Shown here in pieces: positions 11,450-21,962 of a stretch of 64,000 nt of DNA. The position numbers and the translations under genes were made by a program. The notes under the pieces are model-generated. The model saw only the letters and a list, made by a program, of their open reading frames with translations. It did not search any database and had not been told where the DNA came from. Every line of letters begins with the position of its first letter. The first letter of the stretch is position 1. The stretch lies in contig JAAKBF010000056.1 in assembly GCA_012656075.1 (NCBI GenBank), positions 1 through 64,000 on the forward strand, given 5' to 3'. The DNA is from Phytophthora hibernalis. Its lineage: Eukaryota > Oomycota > Peronosporomycetes > Peronosporales > Peronosporaceae.

Positions 11450-13294
11450 CAGAGAACGCCCGGTTAGCGGACACATTCGGGACCCGGAAAATAACCGTGT
11501 CCGTGGGTTCGATTTTGAGGTTATGGACATCACTTAACTTCAGTATACTCGTATGGACACTACAGACGAGCTAATTAGCTGTAAAATATGCAGTGATCTG
11601 CTGCTGGCGCATGCTTCCAATTAAGAGTTGTCTGCACTTCTCCGTGATCTCGCTACACGTCGCGGGATTCGATGTCGTGCGCGAATACGTAGGTCGCAAG
11701 CTGCTGCGACGCGTTGAGTGCTTCTCGATGCGTGAGTGGTCGATTCTCGGGATCTTCGTTACCGCTTGACGCATCGTCGCTCACTGGGCATGTTGTAGCG
11801 TCACTCTCTAGTGCCGCCTTCTTCTCCTCCTCCAAGCTATCATCGCACGCCAGGTAGCCATCTGCATCCATCGGGTCTGCGAGCGACAGCTTTTCTATCA
11901 AGTCATCAAGCTAGGATAGGTCAAATGTCTTTTTGGGCTGATTTTGCTGCCTTAGTGATGCGACGGTGACTACAGACACGATCCCTGTATGAGCCCAGCT
12001 GTTGCGGATTGTGTCCGCCGACACACCCTTCCACGCCTCCACGATCATATGAATTGAGCTGAGTACGTCCACCTTCTGCTTGTATGCACCAGCTTCGAAC
12101 TTGTCTAGCGTCCACTGCACGAACAATGTCTTGTACTTGAGCTTGAAATTCTTGATGATCCCACCATCCATTGGCTGAAGGAAGGATGTAGTGTTAGGGA
12201 GCAAGAAGTGCAGGCGCACGTTCGAGAGCTCTACTTCCATGTGTGATGAGGCATTATCCACCAATAGTAGCACTTTTCGCCCGCATATGCTGAGATTCAG
12301 CACCTTTAACCACTCCACGAAAACTGCGGAGGTCATCCAGGCCTTGTTATTGGCGTAGTAGCGGATAGGCTGCTTGGAGACATCCACCCCTTTGAAGCAG
12401 CGCAGTTTCTGATACCTGTTAATGACGATGGGGTCTAGTTTTCGGAGCCGACCATGTTGCAACACAACCCGACCGAAATGCGGGATTTATCCTTCTTCTT
12501 GCCTGGGATGGGCGCCGTAGCGAGAGTCTGTGACGGTTGCATCCGGTGAAACAACCCAGTTTCGTCGAGATTAAACACGTCACGCGGCGCATATTGGTCT
12601 AACAAGACCTGCAGATCCATTCGGTGCTGGTGCAGCGCCGTGGTGTCAACAGATCCAGCTTCTCCATGCTGGCGGTGCAGTTTGATGCCGTGTCGTGTCT
12701 TGAGCCGCGTGACCCACGACAGGGAGACCGTCGAGTCTTGACCAGCTTCTTGTAGCAAGTGGTTTGCCTTGGTGTAAACCATGAAGTCGCTAATAGCAAC
12801 CTTTCCTTGCGTCCGGAGCACAAACACGTTCAGAGTGTCTTCCATCTCAGGATAGCGGCCTTTTTGCTGTCGTTTTGCATCGGGGGTGAATCCCGGCTGG
12901 ATGTCATTGGATAGGATCCTGCTCATGGTTGATCGCCCAACGCGCTGCCCAAACTCGGACTTAGCCCAACGACAGAGGTCATCCTGCGTGAGCGTGGGGT
13001 TGTCGTTGCGGTGGCTTTTGATAGCCTTCTTTTGGGTATATGTCAGGTGAGTTCGGGCAGGCATTGTTCGGTTCCTGAGCAGAAATGTTGTGGTGACTGT
13101 GACTCCGCAGATGACAATCTTCCTTGGGTTGGTTGGTTGGGACTGGCCGCTGCTGTCCACGTGTTCTTCGGCTCTATAACTGTGTGGGTATTTTTTTACA
13201 CTTGATTTTTGTATTAATATTTTTGTCCGGCGATTTGCATGCCCCTAACTGTAAATGCTCTCCATCTGTAGGTCCTTAAATCGGGCGTTCTCTG
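11450..13294. mobile_element. Pogo/Tigger-type element with 13-bp TIRs and TA target duplication
   Basis: The left end CAGAGAACGCCCG (11450-11462) matches the reverse complement of the right end (13282-13294), with TA on both sides (11448-11449, 13295-13296). Length is about 1.85 kb. It lies only about 170 bp from the mariner-type element on its left. Confidence 0.88.
11571..13064 (-). pseudogene. Pogo/Tigger-like (CENP-B/DDE_1) transposase, nearly intact
   Basis: Starts MPARTHLTYTQKKAIKSH at 13064. It has a psq/CENP-B type HTH, the Tc5-type HTH (LSWVTRLKTRHGI), then DDE_1 motifs FNLDETGLF, LLLVDNASSHME and QPMDGGIIKNFK, giving the Asp triad. The frame breaks at an A run near 12443, where one added A would restore SEKLDPIVINRY. 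A TAG at 11911-11913 stops the frame, but it stays in register into an acidic tail, and a further frame change follows near 11653. The enzyme is probably inactive unless the A-run deletion and stop are sequence errors. Confidence 0.78.
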
Positions 13295-13610
13295 TATTAT
13301 TGAACTGAACCCCTTCTCAAACGAACGACCGCCGTATTTACAAACCACGGACGTTAAAATTGAACTGAGGGGGCTTGGTGGCCCTATGCATGCCCTATTT
13401 GTAACGGATGAAAGTGCTGCAATAAGAAATGAAACCTGCCAAGTGCATCGGTCGGAGAAAAGGTATTTTTAAAGTGCTACCACACCATTGATGTGTGTTG
13501 GAACCATTTTTGATCGTGCAATCGGAGCATACAAGAAAATACGGTAGTTGCGAACGTCGTCTGTGCTCTTGTTTCTCTATGAAGTTTGTGCCGCAAGCTT
13601 GCACAGTAAA
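13295..13610. other. Intergenic between pogo element and MULE
   Basis: No ORF of note. It presumably holds the left end and 5' leader of the MULE; I could not define a terminal inverted repeat. Confidence 0.3.
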
Positions 13611-14960
13611 ATGCCGTTCCCATACAACTGGCGGCATGTTGATCGTATACAAGGGGAACGCGCGTCCGATGAGAAATTAGACTCGCTGCGCTCCATCAAT
13701 GTGTATGCCAACATGAAAAAGCGGTGTTCCGTATGTCCATCAAATAACGACAACCATCAATTGCGGTACATGGTGTGGTACTGCGGTTCCGCAACGTGTA
13801 AACAACCTGGCCTGTGTTGTACGTACTGGTTGAAGGTTTTAAGGTGCCTACAGACGGATACATTCAATTTTTATGAGAATGGGCGTCACGCTACACAAGT
13901 TGAGTCTCCACATCAGAGACCCTTTACGCGTGTGATGAAGTTTGACGTGAGGGAGATGGCAGAGGCATCTATGGCCCCTATCAGAATTCTGAACGCACTG
14001 ATTGATAAATTTTCGCTGAACCAAAGCACAGTGCCCAAGCTTCAAACGATTCAGAATTTCGTGTACAACCATAAGAAAACGATCCTACATCACACTGATT
14101 TTCGCGACGATGTGGTGCATCTTGCGAGCGCGTCAAAATTCAGCGATCGTTTGGACGAATCCACTGCGTTTACGTTTGGATATAACATCAATGATGAAGG
14201 TGCTCCAATTCTAGGTGAAGGCACGGATGAAGATCCGTATGACCTGGCATTTTCGACAAAGTACATGCTTCGTCAAATGGATCGGGATCCCGAAACATTT
14301 ATTTTTCACATGGATGCGACTTTTAAGGTGAACACGATTGAATTTACGCTATTCGTTTGCGGGATTACGGATGTGTCAAGGACTTTTTCCAGTGGCTCTT
14401 TTCCTCGTATCTCAACGAACTGAAACACAATACGCAGCATCATTGATGGCGATAGCATCTCAGTATTTACGTGTTGCTGGAAGTGAATTGCGAGTCAAGC
14501 ATTTTATGGCAGACGCTGAAGACGCCCAGTACAACGGATTCATACGGGAGTTTTCGCCGAACATGAATGCGGTCTATTTGATGTGTTGGTTTCACGTAGT
14601 GAAGAACGGCAAGGAGCGCTTGGTAGGGATGGATGGTTATCCTGTCCACTTGGTGTACAAACACATCTATAAGATGCACTACGCTCGCAATTCAACCGAA
14701 TACGAAGTTTTGAAAACCAAAGCGTTTTTGATTTGAAGTGGGCGAGCTGCACAGCTCTAGATACTTTCGCCAGTTACTTCAAGGAACAGTGGGTTTTATC
14801 GCGCTATTGCAACTGGCAATGTTTTCACTCCCTCTGGGTTTGCAAAAACCAACAATCCTGCTGAAACGTTTAATAAACTCATTAAACGTGACTGCTGCTT
14901 GTGGTAGTAGTGGTCCATCGAGATCGACAATCTCCTTGTTCTCTGCACTTTTCCGATAAG
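13611..14960 (+). pseudogene. Mutator-like (MULE) transposase
   Basis: Starts MPFPYNWRHVDRIQG at 13611. An N-terminal zinc-finger-like block (CSVCPSNN ... YCGSATC ... HA) precedes the catalytic region FIFHMDATFKVNTIEFTLFVCGITD. The frame changes at about 14385 into FPVALFLVSQRTETQY ... VKHFMADAEDAQYNGFIREF ... YLMCWFHVVKNGKERL, then again near 14735 and near 14830 (FAKTNNPAETFNKLIKRD). First Asp (HMDAT) and second Asp (MADAEDA) are present. Two or more frame changes leave it unable to make a full protein. Confidence 0.7.
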
Positions 14961-16077
14961 CTCTAACTACAGCTTCTTTATATGTTGCGTGTGCTTTCAA
15001 TATCCGAGATTCAGCGAAATTTTGACATGGTTCGTCGCCAGGGAAGCATGGTTGAGGGGGAACGCAACGATACCTTGCAATGTTGCAAATACATTTGCTA
15101 ATTCTTCAGCGACGCAGTTGAACCTAAAGGAGCACCGGCTTGGGATCATGCCAGTTGAACGACGTGTTCGATGCCTTTGGTCGCTGCATTCATCATCCCG
15201 ACTAAACTACCCGAGTCGTAGGCAGTCTGAACACGGAGTAGCTCTTCTTTTTGCATAGCTCGACGTATCCGCATCGGGCACGGTGAAGCTTCAAAATTTC
15301 AGGTGTGGGTGTGGGGTCAACGAGGCACTAGATGAGGGTATGACACGCTGGGGATTCGAGGTAGCACCATTGTCCAGAGTTGCGCTCGAACGCGTCGTGT
15401 CGTACGATAAAGATTCACCCGTTGATCGAAGTACAGCGTCCGTTGTTTTAGATTTCATGAGTCCTGACCATCTCGTGACTTCCGAACTGATCGGCCGTCC
15501 AGGGTGCCTGTGGTTTGACGTGGGAAAGACGGGTCCGGCGTGCTGCTCATTAGTTCTTGTCGGATTTTGCCACCCAGTGCAAGCCACGCTGTTCTGAGCT
15601 GCAATCCGCCCCGACGAAGCAGCCATTTACTGTCAGACTTGAGAAGCTCAAACTTGGTAAGTCTCGAACGTTTGTGGATATACTCACGTGCGTACACAGA
15701 ACCATGAGCCTCCGCGAACTTTCAGACTGCTGCGTGCAAACGCATTTTGGAATATGTGCTCAGCCCCTTCGTATGTGTGGACAAGAACGTGTTAATCTTA
15801 GATGTAGCTTCCACGTCTGATGATGTCCGCTTCGACTTTTTAATCCACGTAGTATTTATGCACTACATCATAACTCTGCACCATACCAAAATGTGAATAT
15901 GATAGATCATATTATAGATAGGTAGGTAAATACGCACTACTGCATAATTTGAGTTTGCAAGGATTGTATATTTTGAACGAAAGTATACGAAGGCAATATA
16001 AGTGACCAGAGCGACCACAGAGTGGCCATGATTTGAAGGAAACGCTGTTCGTAGATACTGAGTCCACAGGGTGCGAA
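14961..16077. other. Unassigned stretch after the MULE
   Basis: Includes a 104-codon + frame (15283-15597, MKLQNFRCGCGVNEALDE...) of unknown kind. It may be the 3' remainder of the MULE or a separate repeat. No domain recognised. Confidence 0.25.
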
Positions 16078-16464
16078 TTACAGCTGAACCCTAACAAGTT
16101 TCACAGGCTTCAGGAACCTAATGCCTACAATCCATTGAACATCGTACTCTTCCATCTTCGTACCAACTCGTCCGTCCGACACAGAACATTCAAGGTCTTC
16201 ACTCCATGTGCCTAGGTTAATGTCGTTATCGTCAATATCATAAACCACCTTTGCCCCGTACACCACGTTAATGCAAAAGCAGTGCGTCACTCTGAGAGAG
16301 TCAAACGCAGCACACAAGTATACACCATCCAAAAACGGGTACGAAATCAGTTGCAACGGATCCTTTTTCCGTTGGTACCCGAAATAATGTTGACGTCGAA
16401 CTCTCGAATGTTTATTTGCAGATGCGTATCCGTGATCCTTGCATTTACGAATTTGATGTAGCAT
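16078..16464 (-). CDS. Uncharacterised ORF, 128 aa, probably transposon-derived
   Basis: MLHQIRKCKDHGYASANK ... ISYPFLDGVYLCAAFDS ... MEEYDVQWIVGIRFLKPVKLV. The ending resembles the end of a chromo-like module (YDVQWI), but I cannot name the family. It shares strand with the ORF at 16655-17161 and may belong to the same decayed element. Confidence 0.3.
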   Translation of the reverse strand: MLHQIRKCKDHGYASANKHSRVRRQHYFGYQRKKDPLQLISYPFLDGVYLCAAFDSLRVTHCFCINVVYGAKVVYDIDDNDINLGTWSEDLECSVSDGRVGTKMEEYDVQWIVGIRFLKPVKLVRVQL

Positions 16465-16654
16465 CGTAGCTCACCGGTCGTTATTCCTTTGGGTGACAAT
16501 GGTCTAGCTCTATCAGAACACTCTTTCGCAAAAGCATTGAAGAATTTAGCCGAGTGTCATCCCGCGTTGGAAGTAGTGCAAGAGCAGACCCTACCGCTAC
16601 AACCGCGCATAAACCAGCATCAGAAGCCCCAATAAGACTCGCACGACCATTGCG

Positions 16655-17161
16655 TTAGCAATATGCGTATAATGAAGCCAAATTTGATGATTTCCAACAA
16701 TTCACTGTATCACAAGCCTCACCAAACCCATCTTCTCTTAGAAAGGCACCTGGGAGCCAAGAAACGGTCCAACGGTAGCCATCCGGGGCGTCCCTCCACT
16801 GCACACGATACCAGAAGTCTGCATCACCACTAAAGCTATCCACAATTGCATATATGAAACCCCTCTCGGATTTATCCACCCGAGCTGATCGCAATTCATG
16901 TTTAGGCACACTCTCAGAAGCTGCATTACTTGGTGTTCCAATTTGGCCATGTGTGATGTTTTCTTCCACAAGCATTGAAGATAGATTTTCTGATGAGGTC
17001 CCACGACCGCTAACTTCTCCATTTACGACCTTCTGCACGTTTGCTGTCTTCCGTGTAGTAGATGTCCGTTTACAGTGGTTTATTTGTCTTACCGTCCCAG
17101 TATGTTCTGCCTTCTGATCCGCGCGGGTGACACCGCATACCTTTTCGACTGCCTTGACCAT
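16655..17161 (-). CDS. Uncharacterised ORF, 168 aa, chromodomain-like C-terminus
   Basis: A basic, low-complexity N-terminus (KRTSTTRKTANVQK) leads to GFIYAIVDSFSGDADFWYRV and VQWRDAPDGYRWTVSWLPGA. This has the feel of a chromodomain or tudor-like barrel (xYxVxWxxxP...xWxP). Such modules tether retroelement integrases or transposases to chromatin. No upstream catalytic domain was found. Domain assignment is an inference. Confidence 0.3.
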   Translation of the reverse strand: MVKAVEKVCGVTRADQKAEHTGTVRQINHCKRTSTTRKTANVQKVVNGEVSGRGTSSENLSSMLVEENITHGQIGTPSNAASESVPKHELRSARVDKSERGFIYAIVDSFSGDADFWYRVQWRDAPDGYRWTVSWLPGAFLREDGFGEACDTVNCWKSSNLASLYAYC

Positions 17162-18326
17162 GGCCGTCCTACTGCCTCTCTGTGGCTCGCATCGGTCGAG
17201 CTGAGGAGACCACGGTCGAAGCGGCTGAAAGCAAGGCCACCGTTTCTGCGGTTACGTAGACTGATGGTGTTGGGCATCTTTACTCACCAGACCTAGGACG
17301 CTGGATCGTGAACAAACTGGAAATGAGGACCTTGATTTAAAGTTATACAACCGTAATGGTCCGACAGTTAGTCTATAGAGTATGGTCGCTCTCCATCCTT
17401 TCTCATTTTAAGGGTGTTCTTTATCTGAGTGATTGAGGGAAGGAGACTATGAGGATGCCAATGGTCGAATTATTTCAGTGCCTTGAATACAGCGGCGTCG
17501 TCCTCTTCATGGGCATCTTCGAAAGCTAAAGGGTTGCCGCCTCGCAAAGAAGTCAGTGTGATAATGCCTGTGCATTTGATGATTCTCGTTGGTGCACGCC
17601 GTTAATACAGGCTTCAACTGCATGATCCCGCCACGACCTCGTCCCTGATTGATCTGAGTGAAGTATTGATTACCGTCACCTGTTTTCACGGGCGGAACAT
17701 GTGCTAGCATGCACCGTCTTTGATAGTTAACCATTGCAACCGGTGTCAACTGCAACCCTTATTGCCTTAGTTCAGATGTCAGGTCCATAGTTTAAGCTCT
17801 ACCTTGGCTGTTTTACTTCTAAGGTTTCTCGGCGTAGAGTTCCCGGCAAAGGGAGAATCGTACTCAGTCGTTTACCTTGCAAAATTAGTACTTTTTGTTG
17901 CAAAGGCTTGATATATTGGCATACAAATCCGTTTGCAATTTTTCAACCTCTCAGAGTTCATTGATCCGACCTTTCTCCCTTTGCCGAGGAACTCTGTACT
18001 TACAAAAATATTTGTCTTCAGAGTGGTATGGATGAATAACAATGTCTCTCCGACCAAACTTCATCTTTGTATGGTACATATTAGCCAATGAGATTGGTCT
18101 TTAATTCGTTTTTGGCCAATAAAAACCATCTCTATGGTTTTTGGCGAATCGAATCACGTCAACGATTTTATTTTATCCAATAAAAATACGAATTTACGTT
18201 TCAGTCGGAAGCTGAGCGATTCCGACATATCTGGTCGGAGCTGACGCCCAGATATGTGTATCGTGCTACAAGCGAGAGGTGCGCTACGTATCACTCGCAT
18301 ATTTGCCGCCTCTTCGACCAAGAGTA
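17162..18326. other. Intergenic with a hairpin repeat at 17836-17995
   Basis: Nothing coding is supported. Arms at 17836-17857 and 17973-17995 are inverted copies (agagttcc-cggcaaagg...), differing by one inserted base and enclosing about 115 bp: a small MITE-like hairpin. Confidence 0.45.
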
Positions 18327-19055
18327 ATGAGCCTAAACGATTTGAAGCCCACCAACACTAAGCGCGCGACGGCCATAAAGGCGTTCAATCGCTTCCTCTC
18401 CGCCGAGGGCACGAGCATGGAGCATGTCAAGGCGTTGATCGTTGTCGACCCAAGCCGCGCGAGTGGCATCCTAGTGACGCTGATGGACAAGTTCGGTCTG
18501 TACCTAGCATTCCATGCAGGAGCAAAGGGGCTGCACTTGTCGCGCCACTCCGTCGCTTAATATTTCCGCCAAGCGAAATGCTGGCTCCTCGACGAGTACT
18601 CTGTTCAAGGTGGAGCTGTGGCCCGCCAGCTGCTAGGCTTGGGGCGTATCCTTGAACAGCACTGCATCAAACGCGAGAGTGGTGGGTTTGTCAAGAAAGC
18701 GGTTGCATGCACGAAGGATGATCTCAAGAAGATGACAAGCTATCTGTATTCAACGGCCTGCTGTGCGTCAGACTACCAAGATTCAGCACTGCTATGCCTA
18801 TTGTGGTATCTCTTCGGGTGCGCTTCGGACCTGACCTTCGCCCGGAAGCAGCAACTCACCATCGGTGCTGGTGGCGTGTTCTTCATCCACTTCATCCGCG
18901 TGAAGACGTCAGACGAGCAGACACTGTCGCTCTTTCCCGACGAAGACTTCATGACTTGCCCGCTGCTGGCGCTCGCTCTGGCCTTGATCATACAACTCCG
19001 ACCAGCATCCGACGCATCACAAAATTTTATATCACACCAGATTGTGGAGGTTTAG
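18327..19055 (+). pseudogene. Crypton tyrosine recombinase, 5' half, with premature TAA
   Basis: MSLNDLKPTNTKRATAIKAF opens a SAM-like DNA-binding N-domain (FNRFLSAEGTSMEHVKALI ... DKFGLYLAFH). At 18558-18560 a TAA interrupts the frame (HSVA stop YFRQAKCWLL). The same frame then continues through LLCLLWYLFGCASDLTFARKQQL, which should bear the first catalytic Arg region, to VKTSDEQTLSLFPDEDFMTCPLLALALAL, and ends at 19055. The C-terminal HxxR...Y half is missing. A matching C-terminal half lies on the opposite strand at 22.97-19.47 kb. Oomycete Cryptons are known; the match is by memory. Confidence 0.6.
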
Positions 19056-19323
19056 TAAAAATACATCCTCTCAAATGATTGGCTCCTTGATAGATGGTAT
19101 ACGTAATTACGCCTCGTAAATGAGTGGCGAACGTGCAATTTTGCTGCGCCATTTTGCCCTGTGAGCTCAGTGCTCGATTGACCACCCGGCGCGGTGAATT
19201 GAGGGGGGTACCGAGCATCGGTCACCTTAGAGGGTTTGTCGCGGCTACGAAGAACTGTGAATCACCGTTAATCCCCGTCGAGCACTCCAGACGAGTACCC
19301 CTGCGAGGTTGTTGTCTAACCCC

Positions 19324-19387
19324 ACCGATGTAGCTCAATGGAAGAGCTCCCGAAAGGGAAGAAGGTGGTTCGATTCCGCCCATCGGT
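19324..19387 (+). ncRNA. tRNA-like cloverleaf with a GAAA-capped short arm in place of the anticodon arm
   Basis: Perfect 7-bp acceptor stem ACCGATG/CATCGGT (19324-19330 with 19381-19387), D arm GCTC-AATGGAA-GAGC (19333-19347), and T arm GGTGG-TTCGATT-CCGCC (19364-19380). Between them is only TCCC-GAAA-GGGA (19348-19359), a 4-bp stem with a GNRA tetraloop, where a 5-bp stem and 7-nt anticodon loop should be. A-box (TAGCTCAATGG) and B-box (GGTTCGATTCC) sequences are intact, and a TTTT run follows at about 19391. It could be transcribed by RNA polymerase III but cannot decode. Alternatives are a tRNA pseudogene with an anticodon-arm deletion or a tRNA-derived SINE head. Confidence 0.6.
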
Positions 19388-19865
19388 AAATTTTCTATGC
19401 TCGAATGACTGCTGCCGACCTGACATCAACGGAAGCACCGGCTACAAGGACATGGGAAGAAGATCGTGTTGCGTTACGGGAGCAGCTTGAGTGTGCCTTG
19501 GTGATGAATAGGTGCAGGGTCTACAACTCTATCGATGGCGAGACGCTGGCGATAGGCGTTGATGAGGTCGTTGAGGCTTCCCTCGCGATGCAGCTGCCGA
19601 AGCGCCTTGAATACAGCGTTGGATCCCTTTGACGGTACGCCTCGCGCGCCAAGGTACGCAGTGACTTTGCTTGACGCTAACTCTCCGAGCTGACGGACAT
19701 TTTCCTTGTAGCTGGGCGATGACTCGTCAAGCGTGTATCCGTCTTCGATGAAGAGCTTCATGAAGGCCACAAGCTGCTTGGCATCTGATTTCTTGTGCTT
19801 GTCCGTGCTTAGCCATCCGCGCGGAACGGCAGTGTACCACGCGAACCAGGTGTCCATAAGTGGTA

Positions 19866-21962
19866 CTACCTCCGGCCCGAAACATAATGTGCATGCATGT
19901 AATGATATTTATATCTTTATTCACAGAGCGCTTGATGCATCATGTCAGGCCTCTTTGGGACTATAGATGTCTTCTGTGAGCGCTCTATTTTTGCATTCAC
20001 AGTAGTTGACTCCGAGCAGCGCTACATGCACTTTTACAAACTCATCTATCAATTCGAACAACTAAATTTTTCGCAGCGCGATCAATATTTATCCGTTCAA
20101 GTTGCGGATCCTACCTGCAGAATCCTTGTGGTCACAGCTGTTGGGTACGCATTCGTTAAGATAGTTTTAAGGTCACCCAATCAATCAACACAGCGAAGTA
20201 AAACTTCCTACAATTTGTCACTGATAGGTGGAATGGAGAACTAACGATCACAAATTGACCAATTAAAACGTGGACATAATTAGACTGAGCTTTAGAAGCA
20301 AAAGATCATTGAATTAGACAATTTCTACGTATCTTATGCGTTGTATGCATCTTCTGCACAAGGCAAGATTGTTGGCAGTGTGCCTGACCGCATCAGAGCG
20401 TCCTTGTGCAAATGAGGGATTGTGTAGCTATTCCCACCGCCTACAAGCAATGAAGCCTCCATCACACTTTGCAGTGTTAAGAAACACTTGTTGGTGGTGG
20501 AAGGTTCCAACTCTTCGTAGGCCTCCTAACTACACTAATTAGTCCGTCTATACTATGGGTACGCTTTTGTACTGTAAGGATTGCAGCGAATTAAAGAGGC
20601 CGAGGTCAAGCACGTTGAAGTCTGGCGAGCGAGGTGGCTGGTTAGCGAATTTAATGCACCAGCCGTCCTTGTTTGCAGCTTCCAGCACCGACGTCCTCGC
20701 CACTGCTCCGTGTGGTGATGCATTGTCCTGCTGGACGATTACTTGCCTCTTCCCTGTTATAAATAATAAAAATATTAACTAACAAGCCCCATAGTTACGA
20801 ATACTTACAAACATAGCACAAACCTGGCCAGCACGCTTTGATAGCCGGTATGACGTCCTCGACCAGCATGCGCTCGTACACCGACTTCGTCATTTCGACG
20901 GGTGACGTTATCAGTGTACCCGCCGGCCGGTTTTTCGAGTTACGGAGGGCAGCCTTAGTCGTGATCACAGGCCACAGGCCGACCTTCCCATCAAAGTACT
21001 TCTTTGTGTGAGGATCGTACCGTGGCCTGGCCATTGCGACGAGGAACATGACCTTGGTCATGTGGCGCTTGTTCTTCGTCGTCCGATGGGGTACATCCTC
21101 GTTAGCTGATAGGTAATATGTAGTCCGGTTGCGATCGACGTAGAACCACTTTTCGTCCACGTGGATCACGTCATACATGTCCTCAAACACGTAGCCTTGA
21201 CCTCCTTCGTAACAATACATCGTCATAATTAATAAAGTAAGTACAAAATACATAATAAGTTTGAGAGATAATATCAGTACGTACCCAAGGCAGGCTTGAC
21301 GAAGGACTTCGCAAACGCACGCCGAGCCGACATGTGCTCGGGAGTCAGCAGCGGCTTGGCACAACTGTGACGCGTTTGATCGCCGTCCGGTTGGCCAAAT
21401 TCTTAGCCAAAGTGGTGCGCGGGATACCGGTAGCCTCCGCTAGACCCCGAAGCGTCGTACTGTCTTCTAGTGGGGCCGATTCGACAGCAACCATCAAGTC
21501 ACCGTCGCTGTAGGCTCTAGGACGCCCAGAGTTGCTACGTCGACTAGGAAGGGGAGCGGCTCGGTGTTGCCAGCCGTGTTGCGGTGAACGCCGAACTTTA
21601 CACTCGCCGACGTGATGGCTCCCGACGGCAGCTTGCCGTAAATCGCCAGCTCCGACAAAAGAAGACGATATGGAGCTTGGTGGCGGCGGAGAGGTCGGAT
21701 GAGTGGGGGTGCGCGGCATGGTTGGCAAGAGGACGGGTGGTGCTTGATCAGAAGAAAAGAGAAAGTAGTAGGTCGTCTGGGTCTTCCCTCCAATCCCGTG
21801 CCGTGGATACTGTTGGCGGCAAAGCGAGCTCAGAATAACTGGACGCGGAGGTACAAGTTGACAGCACAAAGTTTGATGTAATTTTGACCAATAATAATTC
21901 TTTAAAACATTGTGTCTTTTACATAATAGTAAAATGCACATTATGTTTCGGGACGGAGGCAG
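19866..21962. mobile_element. Mariner-type element inserted in the Crypton frame
   Basis: The left end is CTACCTCCGGCCCGAAACAT and continues AATGTGCAT; the right end reads inward as CTGCCTCCGTCCCGAAACAT then AATGTGCAT. That is about 29 bp with two mismatches. TA duplications sit at 19864-19865 and 21963-21964. The CTCCGTCCC core resembles plant and stramenopile mariner/Stowaway ends. Length is 2097 bp. Confidence 0.9.
20333..21793 (-). pseudogene. Mariner-like transposase with introns
   Basis: HTH text is spread over two frames at 21793-21345 (LLLSELAIYGKLPSGAITS; GLAEATGIPRTTLAKNL). A GTACGT-started intron of about 80 nt follows at 21284-21205, then the catalytic core YDVIHVDEKWFYVDRNRTTYYL, VMFLVAMARPRYD and PAIKACWPG. 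A second intron near 20830-20765 leads to VIVQQDNASPHGAVA and SPDFNVLDLGLFNSLQ, giving a D-D-D triad. A C-terminal tail ends DAYNA at 20333. One frame change lies in the HTH and the rest reads well, so it decayed recently or has a sequence error. Confidence 0.72.
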
